24,592 nt of DNA from a virus, in IMG/VR virus record IMGVR_UViG_3300020454_000081, positions 1-24,592 of that record, one strand, 5' to 3'. The notes beneath the pieces are model-generated. The model saw nothing but the letters and a program-made list of their open reading frames with translations. It ran no database searches and was not told the origin of the DNA. How positions within the stretch are numbered: the stretch's first letter is position 1; every line of letters begins with the position of its first letter. Both the position numbers and the translations under genes were made by a program. This document shows positions 1-11,900 of this stretch, piece by piece.

Positions 1-561
1 TATGCTGCAATGTTCGATAAATTACCCATTTCTGCGTTTACATCCGACCCAGAGACACCAACTCCTGACATGACACTGCATAATTTGCAGTTTTGGAACT
101 GCATGGACTATGGAGTCGTCGCAGTTCAGAAGCAATTTATCGGTTCAATGCACTACGAAATCTATACAAGAGACTATGGGAACCAAACTGGCACATATAT
201 TTGTACTTTAGACAATTATCATCAAGATGTAGACTCAATTGACTACTCTACAAGTGAACAACCTGCCGAACATAAGTCACATAACCTTCTAGAATTGGAT
301 AATGGGCAGTTTGCACTCTATCCAAACAACAGAATGCGTATCTATGATAACAGTATTACACCAGAAACACCAAAAGTACCAGACTTTAAGGTGTCAACAG
401 TGTATTATCAAGTAGAAAATGGTCATGATCGTGATGGATTGGGTTCAGAAGAGAATTATTTCTGGAAAACAGCGAAAGAAAGGGCAGTTGATATGAATGT
501 AGGTGCAGGAAATACAGCAATTGAGAAGAAAAGAGCACCTTTTGAACCAGAATTAGGATAA
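1..561 (+). CDS. Conserved T4-like marine phage protein of unknown function, 5' end possibly outside the window
   Basis: The frame is open from the first base of the window (codons for Tyr-Ala-Ala precede the first Met at position 10), so the true start may lie upstream. Only nine bases are visible before that ATG, so no ribosome binding site can be judged. From Met10 the product is 183 residues and reads as a soluble protein: no signal peptide or membrane segment. Recognisable stretches are an aromatic segment FWNCMDYGVV near residue 29 of the visible ORF, an EHKSHN...ELDNGQFALYPNNR block in the middle, and a hydrophilic Lys/Glu-rich C-terminus. The EHKS/ELDNGQF block resembles proteins I associate with T4-like cyanophages, but I cannot name a function. 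Its place just before gp25 suggests a tail or baseplate role; this is inference. It does not resemble T4 gp53, the wedge protein one might expect near gp25. Confidence 0.8.
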   Translation, partial: YAAMFDKLPISAFTSDPETPTPDMTLHNLQFWNCMDYGVVAVQKQFIGSMHYEIYTRDYGNQTGTYICTLDNYHQDVDSIDYSTSEQPAEHKSHNLLELDNGQFALYPNNRMRIYDNSITPETPKVPDFKVSTVYYQVENGHDRDGLGSEENYFWKTAKERAVDMNVGAGNTAIEKKRAPFEPELG

Positions 562-564
562 ATA
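557..564 (+). promoter_or_regulatory. Candidate T4-type late promoter octamer GATAAATA
   Basis: GATAAATA matches the relaxed NATAAATA late-promoter motif reported for T4-like cyanophages (T4 consensus TATAAATA). It overlaps the TAA stop codon of the upstream gene and lies 51 bases before the gp25 start. It is one of two such octamers in this gap. In AT-rich DNA a 7-base core arises by chance fairly often, so this one may be fortuitous. Confidence 0.4.
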
Positions 565-585
565 ATATCATTCTATAAAAAGTGT

Positions 586-593
586 CATAAATA
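586..593 (+). promoter_or_regulatory. Candidate T4-type late promoter octamer CATAAATA before gp25
   Basis: CATAAATA fits the NATAAATA late-promoter motif and ends 22 bases before the gp25 ATG. This is close to the spacing of the perfect TATAAATA copies before gp8 (18 bases) and before the last gene (27 bases). That positional consistency makes it the more likely driver of the gp25-gp6-gp7 run than the octamer 29 bases upstream. Confidence 0.55.
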
Positions 594-597
594 AAAC

Positions 598-602
598 AGG
601 AG
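598..602 (+). promoter_or_regulatory. Shine-Dalgarno sequence of gp25 with long spacer
   Basis: AGGAG is a good match to the 16S rRNA anti-SD sequence, but 13 bases separate it from the ATG at 616, longer than the usual 5-9. The three in-frame codons upstream of the ATG (CTT, GTT, TTT) are not start codons, so no better start exists in that frame. The start at 616 is also supported by the gp25-like N-terminus. Confidence 0.55.
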
Positions 603-615
603 AATACTTGTTTTT

Positions 616-1017
616 ATGGCAATAACACGGATATCAAGGGCATTTAAGGATATAAGTCTGTCTTTCACACCTCATCCTGTGACAAAAGACTTACCAATTC
701 TTAAAAATGAGAATGCAATTAAGAAATCTGTAAGAAATTTAGTAGAAACTATTCCAACAGAGAGGTTTTTTAATCCTGTCATTGGATCTGAGGTAAGAGA
801 TAGCCTATTTGACTTTGTAGATTTTGGAACTGCAGCAGTAATTCAGAATCAAATTATAATATGCCTTGAAAATTATGAACCTAGAATTGAAAATGTCTCT
901 GTAGAGGTTGAACCAAGACCAGATTTGAATGAATTTGAGGTTGCGGTGTTTTTTGATATTGTAGGACAGGAGTTTCCAACTCAAGAATTCACATTCATAC
1001 TCGAAGCATCAAGATAA
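616..1017 (+). CDS. gp25: Baseplate wedge subunit gp25 (GPW/gp25 family)
   Basis: The product is 133 residues, the usual length of T4 gp25 (about 132). In T4 the protein joins the gp6-gp7 core of the wedge near the hub, where it helps seed sheath assembly. The C-terminal two thirds carries the family pattern: an NPVIGSEVRDSLFDFVDF segment around residues 53-70, where a Gly/Arg/Leu-Phe core precedes a helix, then a LENYEPRI motif around residues 85-92, the tyrosine-glutamate-proline-arginine signature of GPW/gp25 proteins. A beta-strand tail with Val/Phe alternation follows. The stop codon TAA at 1015-1017 abuts the ATG of gp6 without a spacer, so the two are probably translationally coupled. 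Two candidate late promoters lie just upstream. Confidence 0.93.
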   Translation: MAITRISRAFKDISLSFTPHPVTKDLPILKNENAIKKSVRNLVETIPTERFFNPVIGSEVRDSLFDFVDFGTAAVIQNQIIICLENYEPRIENVSVEVEPRPDLNEFEVAVFFDIVGQEFPTQEFTFILEASR

Positions 1018-2955
1018 ATGCCTTTTACTAAGTTTACAAATCTCGATTTTGACCAAATCAAGAGTTCAATCAAAGATTATATACGTGCAAACTCAGATTT
1101 CACTGATTTTGACTTTGAAGGGTCTAATTTTTCCGTCTTAATCGACACTCTAGCATATAATACGTATATAACATCGTTTAATTCTAATATGGTTGTTAAT
1201 GAGTCATTTCTAGACTCTGCAACTCTTCGGGAAAATGTTGTTTCTCTTGCAAGAAACATTGGATATGTTCCAAGATCAAGAACATCAGCACAAGCAAATA
1301 TATCTTTTGACATTACAACCGCATCAAATACACCAACTCTTACTCTTCAACCAGGTTTAGTGTGTGTTGGAAGTTATAATGATTCTTCTTTCGTATTTTC
1401 AGTGCCAGAATCAATTACAACTACTACAACTCAAACAACAGATGTAAATGGTAATATAATATCAAGCACTGGATCTTTTAATAACATAACTGCATATCAA
1501 GGAACATATCTAACAAAGACATTTAACGTTGATGGATCACTAGATCAGAGATTTGTTCTTGAGAATGCGTTCATCGACACCTCAACCATTAAAGTTTTCG
1601 TAAAAGGTGCTGCAGATACTGGTGTAGGTAGAGAATATCGCAAAGTTGATAATATTTTAAACATTACTAATGTATCGGAAACATATTTAATACAAGAAAT
1701 CACTGATGAAAGATATGAACTACTATTTGGTGATGGGATTTTTGGTAAAAAATTAGAAAATGATGCAATTATAAATGTTTCCTACATTGTTACTGATGGA
1801 ATTGAAGGAAATGGTTCATCAGTATTTACTTATGCTGGAAGTGTGACATCTTCATCAAATCAAATATCAATTCCTTCAGCAACTCCTTCAATTACTACTA
1901 ATTCATCAGCAGCTAATGGAGGTAATGTTGAATCGATAGATTCAATTAAGTATTTTGCACCAAGATTATACTCTTCTCAGCATAGAGCAGTTACATCGAG
2001 GGACTATGAATCTGTAATACAACAAATATATCCAAATACGGAGTCAGTATCGGTTGTTGGTGGTGAAGAATTAGATCCACCAGAGTTTGGTACTGTTTTT
2101 ATTACTATAAAACCGAAAAATGGTGAATTTGTATCTGATTTTGATAAAAATTCAATACTTTCTAACTTAAAAGGATATACACTTGCAGGAATTAACCAAA
2201 AATTACTAGATCTTAAATTATTATACGTTGAAATTGATTCTTTTGTATATTATGATGTATCTAAGATTAGTACAGTCTCTCAATTGAAGACAAATATCAC
2301 AAATGGTCTTCTAACATATGCTTCTTCAACAGATTTAAATAAATTTGGTGGTAGATTCAAGTATAGTAAAGTTTTAAACGTTATTGACAATATAGACGAG
2401 GCAATTACATCAAATATAACCAGAGTAATTATAAGAAGAAATCTTCGTGCATTAATAAATCAATTTGCACAATATGAATTATGTTATGGAAATAGTTTTC
2501 ATATAAATCCAGAGGGAAGAAATATAAAAAGCACTGGATTTACTATTCAAGGTCAGAGTGGCATGCTTTATCTTACTGATATTCCTAATAAAAATATTGA
2601 TGGCACATTAGATGGTAGTGGTAAGGGAACCATTGCAATTGTCAAAGGTGACACTGAACTACAACAAACACAATTAGTTGTTGCATCTGCAGGTATTGTT
2701 GATTATCGACATGGTGAGGTAATCTTATCTACGATTAATATTACATCAACTCAAAGAAGTAATAATATTATTGAAATTCAAGCATTTCCTGAATCAAATG
2801 ATGTTATAGGATTAAAGGATTTGTATTTGACTTTTGCTGTTGGAGATAGTGCGATAAATATGGTTAAAGACACCATCACATCTGGTGAACAAATATCAGG
2901 TGTTGGTTATAAAGTTACATCAAGTTATTCAAACGGAGCATTGGTAAGAGGATAG
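1018..2955 (+). CDS. gp6: Baseplate wedge subunit gp6 (baseplate J-like)
   Basis: The 645-residue product is close to T4 gp6 (660). In T4, gp6 dimers link neighbouring wedges into the inner ring and form a heterotrimer with gp7. The N-terminus shows the characteristic SNFSVLIDTLAYNTYITSFN helix region (about residues 40-60) and a LRENVVSLARNIGY segment (about 71-84). The baseplate-J core shows FGDGIFGKKL at about residues 237-246, followed by a YIVTDGIEGNG strand, then APRLYSSQHRAVTSRDYE at about 314-331, the RAVT-DY signature of the family. Its start directly follows the gp25 stop, and its stop is one base before the gp7 ATG, whose AGAGGA ribosome binding site lies inside the last codons of gp6. 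A GATAAATA octamer at 2853-2860 inside this gene might be a weak late promoter for gp7, but I do not call it. Confidence 0.93.
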   Translation: MPFTKFTNLDFDQIKSSIKDYIRANSDFTDFDFEGSNFSVLIDTLAYNTYITSFNSNMVVNESFLDSATLRENVVSLARNIGYVPRSRTSAQANISFDITTASNTPTLTLQPGLVCVGSYNDSSFVFSVPESITTTTTQTTDVNGNIISSTGSFNNITAYQGTYLTKTFNVDGSLDQRFVLENAFIDTSTIKVFVKGAADTGVGREYRKVDNILNITNVSETYLIQEITDERYELLFGDGIFGKKLENDAIINVSYIVTDGIEGNGSSVFTYAGSVTSSSNQISIPSATPSITTNSSAANGGNVESIDSIKYFAPRLYSSQHRAVTSRDYESVIQQIYPNTESVSVVGGEELDPPEFGTVFITIKPKNGEFVSDFDKNSILSNLKGYTLAGINQKLLDLKLLYVEIDSFVYYDVSKISTVSQLKTNITNGLLTYASSTDLNKFGGRFKYSKVLNVIDNIDEAITSNITRVIIRRNLRALINQFAQYELCYGNSFHINPEGRNIKSTGFTIQGQSGMLYLTDIPNKNIDGTLDGSGKGTIAIVKGDTELQQTQLVVASAGIVDYRHGEVILSTINITSTQRSNNIIEIQAFPESNDVIGLKDLYLTFAVGDSAINMVKDTITSGEQISGVGYKVTSSYSNGALVRG

Positions 2956-2956
2956 T

Positions 2957-5900
2957 ATGATTACCACTGGAATTGATAAAAGAGTCAAAGTCCAACAGAT
3001 AATTGAAAACCAAGTTCCTGAGTTTTTAATATCTGAAAGTCCAAAAGCAGTTGATTTTTTAAAACAATATTACATATCACAAGAATATCAAGGAGGTCCT
3101 ATTGATCTTACTGATAACTTAGATCAATATATTAAATTAGATAATTTAACACCTGAAGTTATTGTAGGTGAAACAAAATTAACAAATGGAATATCTACAA
3201 CTTCTGATGTTGTAAATGTTAGTAGTACCAAGGGATTCCCCAATAAATATGGTCTTTTTAAAATAGAAAATGAAGTTGTAACTTATACTGGTATTACAAC
3301 CAATAGTTTTACAGGTTGTGTGCGTGGATTTAGTGGAATTACAACATATCATGCAGAAAATGAACCATCAGAATTAGTATTTACAGATTCATCTGCAACT
3401 GATCACAATACAGATTCAACTGTTATTAATCTAAGTGCTTTATTTCTAAAAGAATTTTACAAAAAGACAAAAAAATCACTTACACCTGGTTTAGAGAACG
3501 TTGATTTTGTTAATAATCTTGATGTAAGTAATTTTATTAAAAATTCAAAATCACTTTATCAATCTAAAGGAACAGAAGAGTCATTCAGAATTTTATTTAA
3601 TATATTATACAATGAAACACCATCGATAGTTGATCTTGAAAAATATTTAATTAAACCATCCTCTGCAGAGTATATACGTAGAGAAATTGTTCTAGCAGAA
3701 ACAATTTCTGGAAATCCAATAAATTTAGTAGGACAGACTATAATTAAATCTAATGATAGTACTACAAGAGCGTCAATATCTGAAGTTGAACCATTAACTA
3801 GAAAAGGAAAAGTATATTATAAAATCGGTTTATTTGTAGGATTTAATGAAGTTGATCTAATTGAAGGAACATTTAATATTACTGGAAAAACTAAAGTTAT
3901 TAATAATGTATCGGCAGGATCATCAGTAATAACTGTAGATTCAACTGTAGGATTTGGTCAAACTGGAATTTTAGTATCAGGAATAAGCACTAATATTTTT
4001 TATAGTGACAAATCAATCAATCAATTCTTTGGATGTCAAAATATCATAGATGATATATCAACCACTGATGATATAAGGTCTGATGAATTTTATTATGGTT
4101 ATGAAAATGGTGATTTAAGTAAAAAAGTAGAAATAAGACTAACTGGAGTTTTGTCTAAGTTTGTTCCAACCTCTGATATTAGACTCTTGACAGAAGGTGA
4201 AAAAATAAGTGTTAGAAATGTAGGTGAAAAAATTCTTAATCCATCTGATTCTAAAACAAGGAAGCAAATTTTTGCAAACTCATGGATTTACAATACTTCA
4301 TCAAGATTTAACGTAAAAAGTATAAGTGGTACTAACGTTGTTGTTTTTACTGATGACATTGATAAATCAAGTTTAAAAACAGGTGATAATGTAGAAATTT
4401 TATACAAAAATGAAAATTTTGTAGTTGCTACTGGAGTTGTAAACAATATAGATTTGCCAACTAGTACTATATCTCTTAATAATTTAACACTTCAATCAAC
4501 AATATCCATATTACCTGATCCAAATAGAGAATATGATTTAAGAAGAGTAATAAATCGTGCTTCAAGTACTAATGCTGATATTGATTTTGGAAATAATATT
4601 TTAACAACAGATATAACTAACACTTATAACGAATCAAATACTAATTTTTATGTTGCATCTAATTCATTACCATCATATCAAATAACTGCTTCATTACCCA
4701 AATCAATAATACCAGAAGCAGTTGCAGGTAGTCAATTACCATTTTCTGGATATGATAACAATACTTTAAAATATAATATTATTTCTTTCCCAAGTCCAGT
4801 TCCTTTTATTACTGGGGATGAAATTTTTTACACAGCTCAGGGAAGTGTTTTATCAGGATTACCTCAAGGAACTTACTTTGTTCAAGTATTATCAAATACA
4901 AACCAAATACGATTATATAAATCTAGATCTTTTATACCAATAAATGATTATGAAGAATTTGAACCTTTACCATCAGGATCTGGTTCACATACTTTTTCTT
5001 TAGTTGGTATTTCTGAACAAAAAATAGCAGCACAAAAATTATTTAAAAAGTTTCCTCTCAATCCAAGTTTAAGTAATTCAACAACAATTAAAACTACATC
5101 TGGAACAACTGGGATGTTAATTAATGGTGTTGAAATAAGAAATTATAAATCAGATGATAAAATATTTTTTGGTCCTTTAAAAAATATAACATTATTAAAT
5201 GGTGGAAGTAACTATGATGTTTTAGTTCCACCAAGTATTCAATTATCAGGACCTGGTGTTGGTAATACAAATGCACTGATTAGACCTGTTGTAACTGGTA
5301 AACTTACAGATGTCTTAGTTGATCCTCAAGATTTTGATATTAATAGAGTTGTTTCAGTTACACTTGAAGGTGGTAACGGAAGTGGATCAATATTAGAACC
5401 AGTTTTATTTGAGAGAAAACGAGAGATTTCATTTGATGCAAGATTATTAAATGAATCTGGTGGAATTGATAACATTGACGAAACAATAACCTTTTTAAGT
5501 AAGCATAATATTGTAAGTGGGCAACCTTTAGTTTACGATAGAAATAACAATCCTCCATTAGGTATAGGAACTGTAGGAAATGATGGTGGAACATCTGTGG
5601 TTGGAGTTGGTACAACAACTTTAATAAATGCTGCAACCTATTATCCATCAGTAGTAAATCCTACAACAATAAAATTGTATCAAACACTTGCCGATTATAA
5701 TGTCGGAGTTAATACTGTTGGGTTTACAACTACCAATAAAATTGGTATTCATAAATTTGAATTATTAAATAAACAAAAAACTTTAAGAGAAATAAGAGTA
5801 ATTGATGGTGGAAGTGGATATGAAAACAGACAAGTTTTTGTTAAACCAACAGGCATTAATACTATTACAAATACTATTCATTTTAATGATCATGGTTTCA

Positions 5901-8900
5901 ATCAAGGTGATAAAATAGTTTATTCAACTGCTGTTGGTGTAGGATCTACAATGCCTACTACTATAACAGGATTAACAACTTCTACTGGAATTACTACAAC
6001 TTCTAATTTTTATCAAGTATTAAAAGTTAATGATAATTCTTTCAGAATAGCAAACGCAGGTTTAGGTGGTACAATTACCTCAGAGTTTGAAAGAAATGAT
6101 TATATTAAATTCTCTAATCAAGGAACAGGATTTCAAGTATTTAAATACCCAGATATTAAATTAAATTTAAAATATGAGTTATCTAATACTGATGTTGGAG
6201 TTATTACTGCTACTCCAATTTTAAGAGGTTCAATTACGGATGTCTTATTATATGAAGAAGGATCTGGATATGGATCTGATATTTTAAATTTAGAAAAATC
6301 AATATCTGTAAGTGTTAAGACTGGTAAAGAGGCAACGTTAAAACCGATTGTAACAGACGGAAAGATAACTTATGTTGAAGTACAAACAAGAGGTAGAGAA
6401 TACTCCTCTGCACCCGATTTGGAGGTAGTTGGGATAGGAACTGGTTTAGGAGCAAAATTAAGAGCGGTTATTGAAGATGGTAAAATTACAAACGTCATTG
6501 TACTTGAAGGAGGATTGCAATACCAACAAGATAATGTAATTATTAATGTAACCCCACCTGGATCTGGATCAAAATTAGAGGTTAGCACCAGACCTCTATC
6601 AGTAAACTTATTTTCAAGATATGGTAATGAGGCTTTAATTGAAACTAACGAAAAATTAGAATATTCTATTGTAGGTTATTCCACACAAATAGGAAATGAT
6701 ACTTTTAATGATACTGGAGATGGTCATTCTCCAATAATAGGTTGGGCGTATGATGGAAATCCAATATACGGACCATATGGTTATAGTGATCCTTTTGATG
6801 AGAATTCATCCACTAAAATCTTAAATTCAAGTTACATCCTTGACACAACAAATGTAAACGACAGACCATCTAATTTTCCTCCTGGATTTTTTATTGAAGA
6901 TTATAAATTTAATAACTCAGGTGATTTAGATGAACATAATGGAAGATATTGTAGAACACCTGAATATTCAAAAGGAACATATGCTTATTTTGTAGGAATC
7001 ACTACAGGATCTTTAAAACCAAGATTTCCATATTTTATTGGTAATTCATATCGTTCAAATCCATCTGATGAAAATTTTAATATTAACCAAAATACTTATG
7101 ATTTCAATAATTCAAGTATAATACGTAATACTTATCCATATAAAGTATCAGACCAATTTGCTGATAATGATTTTATAGTTGAATCAAATGAAATATCATT
7201 TCAATCTTCAATAGTTGAATCAACAACATCTGGATCTATTAATTCGATAGAAATTATTAATGTTGGAGATAACTACAAAGTTGGTGATAGTGCTATATTT
7301 GACAATACAAATACAAATGGTGGTGGTTTAAGTGTATCAGTAAATGATATTTCTGGAAAAGATATAATATCAATTAATACAAATATTGACACATTTGATA
7401 ACACTATTTTTATAAGAAAAGATCCTAATTTTGTTTCTGCATATATCTCAACTGCACCTTCTTTAAATGATGGTGATAATATTATAATATCTGGATTAAG
7501 TACTACTTCTATTAAAGGTTTATCGGGAAATCATAAAATAGGAATAGATACATCTCAAACTATAGTTTATAAAGAAATACCAAATTCATCAACAACTGGA
7601 GTTGTCACAGACATATATGTTACAAATATACCTGAAAATATTTCTATTGGAAGTAGTATTGGAATAGGAACTGAAAAACTACTAGTCTTAAACACTTTTA
7701 ATGATAATAATATTTTAAGAGTATCAAGAGGTTCAGTATCTGGTGTTCATACTGTATCTACTCCTATCAGTTTAATTCCAAATTTCTTTAATATTCCTCT
7801 ACAAACAGATTATTTTGAATCAAAAATAAATGATTTAGTTTATTTTAATCCTCATGAATCAATAGGTGTTGGTACTATAGTTGGTTTAGGATCAACATCT
7901 CAATCAACTCTTGGTGATTTAATTAATGTCGTATCCACACCAACTCGTAGCATTAGATTACCAAATCATCCATTTAAGACAAATCAAAAAATAACATTAA
8001 CAAAACCTGCAGCTGGTTATGGAATAACTGTATCTAAGGATGATGGAGTATCAACATTTACATTAGCAAATAGTGGTAATACTGAAGATATCTTTGTAAT
8101 AAGAAAATCTAAAGATTACATTGGTATTGTAACTCAGGTTGGATTAACAACTACTTCTGATGGATTGGCATTTGTAGGTGGTACACCTGCTAAAGTTGGA
8201 TCAAATAGATTTGATTACCTTTTACAATCTAATCCAACGCAAGTAACAGGGAGATTACAAAGAGTTGATGCTGTAGTATCAGTATCAACATCTCATGGTC
8301 TAGTTGATAATGATATCATTGATTTACAATTAACACCTAATCAATCTGTAGGTATTGGTACATCAACTTCAATCGATGTAAGATTTGATTCTCATAATCA
8401 ATTATTACTAATAAATCCAATAAATTGCTCAACAAGTGGAGTAACAACTGCATCAAATAAATTTAGTATTACATCTCACAATTTAAATACTGGGGATAAA
8501 ATTAAATATACTTCAAGTTCTGTTTCTGAAGGATTAGTAAATCAAGAATCTTATTATGTTTTCAAGATAGATGATGATAATTTTAAACTTGGAGAAACAT
8601 ATTCTGATGTTATAAGTAATCCAGCAAAAATTATTGAATTAAGTTCAACTGGAAATAATCATGAGTTTTCTTTAATTAATCCACCACTAACAGTATTCAG
8701 AGATAATAATTTAGTATTTGGATTAGGTCATACTTCATTAGAAGGATATGAATTTAAAATTTATTATGATAAAGATTATAAAAATGAATTCATATCAGTT
8801 GGAAATACAACTAATTTTCAAGTAATAGGAGTTGGTACGATTGGAATTACTTCAACTGCATCTGTAACTTTAAATTACTCTGATGGTATTCCATTCAACT

Positions 8901-11900
8901 TATTTTATAATATTGAAAAAAGTGGTTTCATCAGCACATCTGATACTGATGTTGTAAATTACAATAGAATTGATTATATTGATAGCAATTATAGTGGAAA
9001 GTATAAAGTATTTAATGTACCATCAGTAGTTGGTGCATCATACACTAGTTTTAGTATTTCATTAAAAGAAATTCCAGAAAAAATTTCTTATGCTTCAACT
9101 GAAACTAATGTATTAAAATACTCAACAAAATCAAAACTAGTTAATGGACCAATTAATAGTGTCAATATTGATTTTGGTGGAGTAGGTTATGATAGTTTAC
9201 CATCCTTTGTTAGTATTGCTTCAACACAAGGAACAAATGCAACTCTGTTACCAGATTCAACTACAATCAATAGAGTTGATGATGTTAGAATATTAAATCC
9301 AGGTTTTGAATATTCTTCTGATCCTACATTAAAACCAGAAGCTTTTATTTCTCCAGTCATATCAATAATTAATTCAAATACAATTTCAGATATAGAAGTT
9401 ATAAGTGGTGGAAAAAATTATGCAACAACACCAGATCTAGTGATCATAAACCCAGTTACTGGTCTGGAGGATGAGACTGGATTCATAAAATCAGATCCTC
9501 TTGTAGCAAGTTCAATTGATAGTGTGGCAATTGTTGTGCCTCCAAAAGGATTACAATCAATTACTCATCAAATATTTTCTGTTAATAATAGTAATGGTTC
9601 CACAGTTAGTAGATTAGAATATAATTCATCAGTTGGAATCGTAACTTGCACATTAGTTACTCCAGTATTGGGATTTGTAACACCACCATTTTCTGTTGGA
9701 GATAAAATATTTGTTGAAGGTCTTCAAAAAGAGGTATATTCTGGTGTTTCAGAAGGAACTGGATTTAATTCTCCAGATAATGGATACAATTTTTATGAAG
9801 TTACTAATGTAGATAATAGTAATCCAGCAACAATTTCTTTTGATTTATCATCGGTGACTACTAATCCTGGTGTTGCTAAAACATTGCAAAATTCTTTTGG
9901 TACAATTATTAATAAAAATGATTATCCAGAATTTAAAGTAACACAAAATATATCTAAATTTAGTGTTGGTGAAAAATTATTAGCATTAGTAGGTGATGTT
10001 TATACTTCAACTAACTTAAAAGTTTCTGAATCTACCAATGAATTTATAAAAATTGAAGAGGAAATTCCTGGTTCATTTAACTTAATAACTAGTCAAATAA
10101 TAAAAGGTTTTAATAGTGGAAATATAGGAACTATAAATGCAATTTCAAAAAATAGTGGTATTTTTGAGATTAATTATTCATTAAGACAAGATCAAGGTTG
10201 GACTAATGATATTGGTAAATTAAATCAAGATTATCAAGTAACTCCAGATAATGATTATTATCAAAACTTATCATATAGTGTAAAAAGTTCAATAACATAT
10301 GAAGATCTAATTAATCCTGTTAATAGATTACTCCATACAACAGGATTAAAGAATTTTGCTGATGTAGGAATAACTTCTATAACTAATGCAGGTATAACAA
10401 CATCTTCATTCTTAGATACTATAGCTCTTGATTTTATAGATCAAAAAAGAGTTGATACGATCAATAATTTTGATATGGCAATTGATATTGATGTTGTAGA
10501 TAATAAATCCAAATTTATCAAATTACAAAATACAAAATTATCACCTTATATTGAATGTAGAACCAATAGAGTTCTTGAAATAGATAATATTAGTAGTTTA
10601 TTTTCAAACACAGCACAATCTTTATTACAATTTTTAGATTTATCAATTAATACAAGATATGCAACTTTCTTAGTTCAAGTAAAAAATCCAAATAACAATA
10701 ATACTCAATTAAGTGATTTAGTTTTATATAAAGATGTCGATGATGTTTTTATTGCAGAAAAAGCAAGAATTCACACAACACCTTCTAATTTAGGTGAATT
10801 GGAAGGTCAAATAGATGAAGCTGGAAATATTAGTTTAAAATTTACACCTGATGATTTTGAAAATAATGATTATGATTTAAAAATATTAAAAACTTCATTC
10901 AATACTCAATTAACTGGTATAGGAACTCAGTCAATCGGGTTTGTAAATTTATCTGGAATTAATACTACAGTATCTACCGCAACAACCTCTGTAATCATAT
11001 CATCTAATGTAGTTAATACTGACGCATTTTTTGCATCAGTAGAAGTAAATGATCTTGCCACACAACAAGTAAATTTTGTTGATTATTATGTTACACATGA
11101 TGGAACAAATACATTCTTCTCAGAATTTTATTCTGATTCAGAACAAAATACAACATCCAATTTTATAGGTACATTTCTATCCGAAATAGAATCTGGAATA
11201 TTATCTTTAAAATTTGAAAATGATGCTCCGAATGAAGTTTTAGTTAGATCAAGAATAATAGGAATAGGTACTACATCTGTGGGTGTAGGAACTCATAGAT
11301 TTAAACTTTCAGGTCAATTAGATGGAACAGAAAAAACGTGTAAATTTGAATCTAATTTCTCAAATGTATCAACATCCTCTACAATAACAACTTTTTTAAA
11401 TAATCAAATATCATCTTTCAAGAGTTTCGTAAGAGTATCAAGTGGATCTACTAGTGCTCTACATCAAATTGTTGTTGCACATGATTCTACTAATTCTTAT
11501 CACACTCAATATCCATTTGTATCAATTGGAAGCACTTCGGGCATAGGAACATTCTCTTCTACATTAGTTGGGAATGATTTAAATTTAAATTTTCATCCTG
11601 ATGTATTGTATTCTGGTGGAACAAATAATGTTCAAGTTCAAGTATTCAGTGAAGCATTTTATTCAGAAACCGATTTACTTAACATACCACCTGATTTACA
11701 ATACGGAACAGTAACCGAATCATTATCATTTGCACAATTTGATTCAATAAACGGAAATAGATCTAACAAAACTAGTTTTAATTTACAATCAAATCAGAAA
11801 CCAATATTTCAAAAACAATTTAATCCAGCTGATGCATCTACCTTAGATCCTGTTACAGGCATCTTTACAATCGAAGATCATTTCTTTGAAACTGGTGAAA

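Noticed and set aside
1013-1020. GATAAATG across the gp25/gp6 junction as a promoter
   Set aside because: One mismatch to the octamer, fully explained by the stop codon followed by the start codon, and no room for a leader.
2853-2860. GATAAATA inside the end of gp6
   Set aside because: It matches the relaxed late-promoter motif about 97 bases before gp7, but it is coding sequence in AT-rich DNA and similar octamers occur by chance (for example AATAAATA at 3242-3249).
5358-5648. 96-codon minus-strand frame and other minus-strand frames inside the large genes
   Set aside because: The products are Leu/His/Gln-rich or otherwise low-complexity mirrors of the plus-strand genes, and all known-family signals are on the plus strand.
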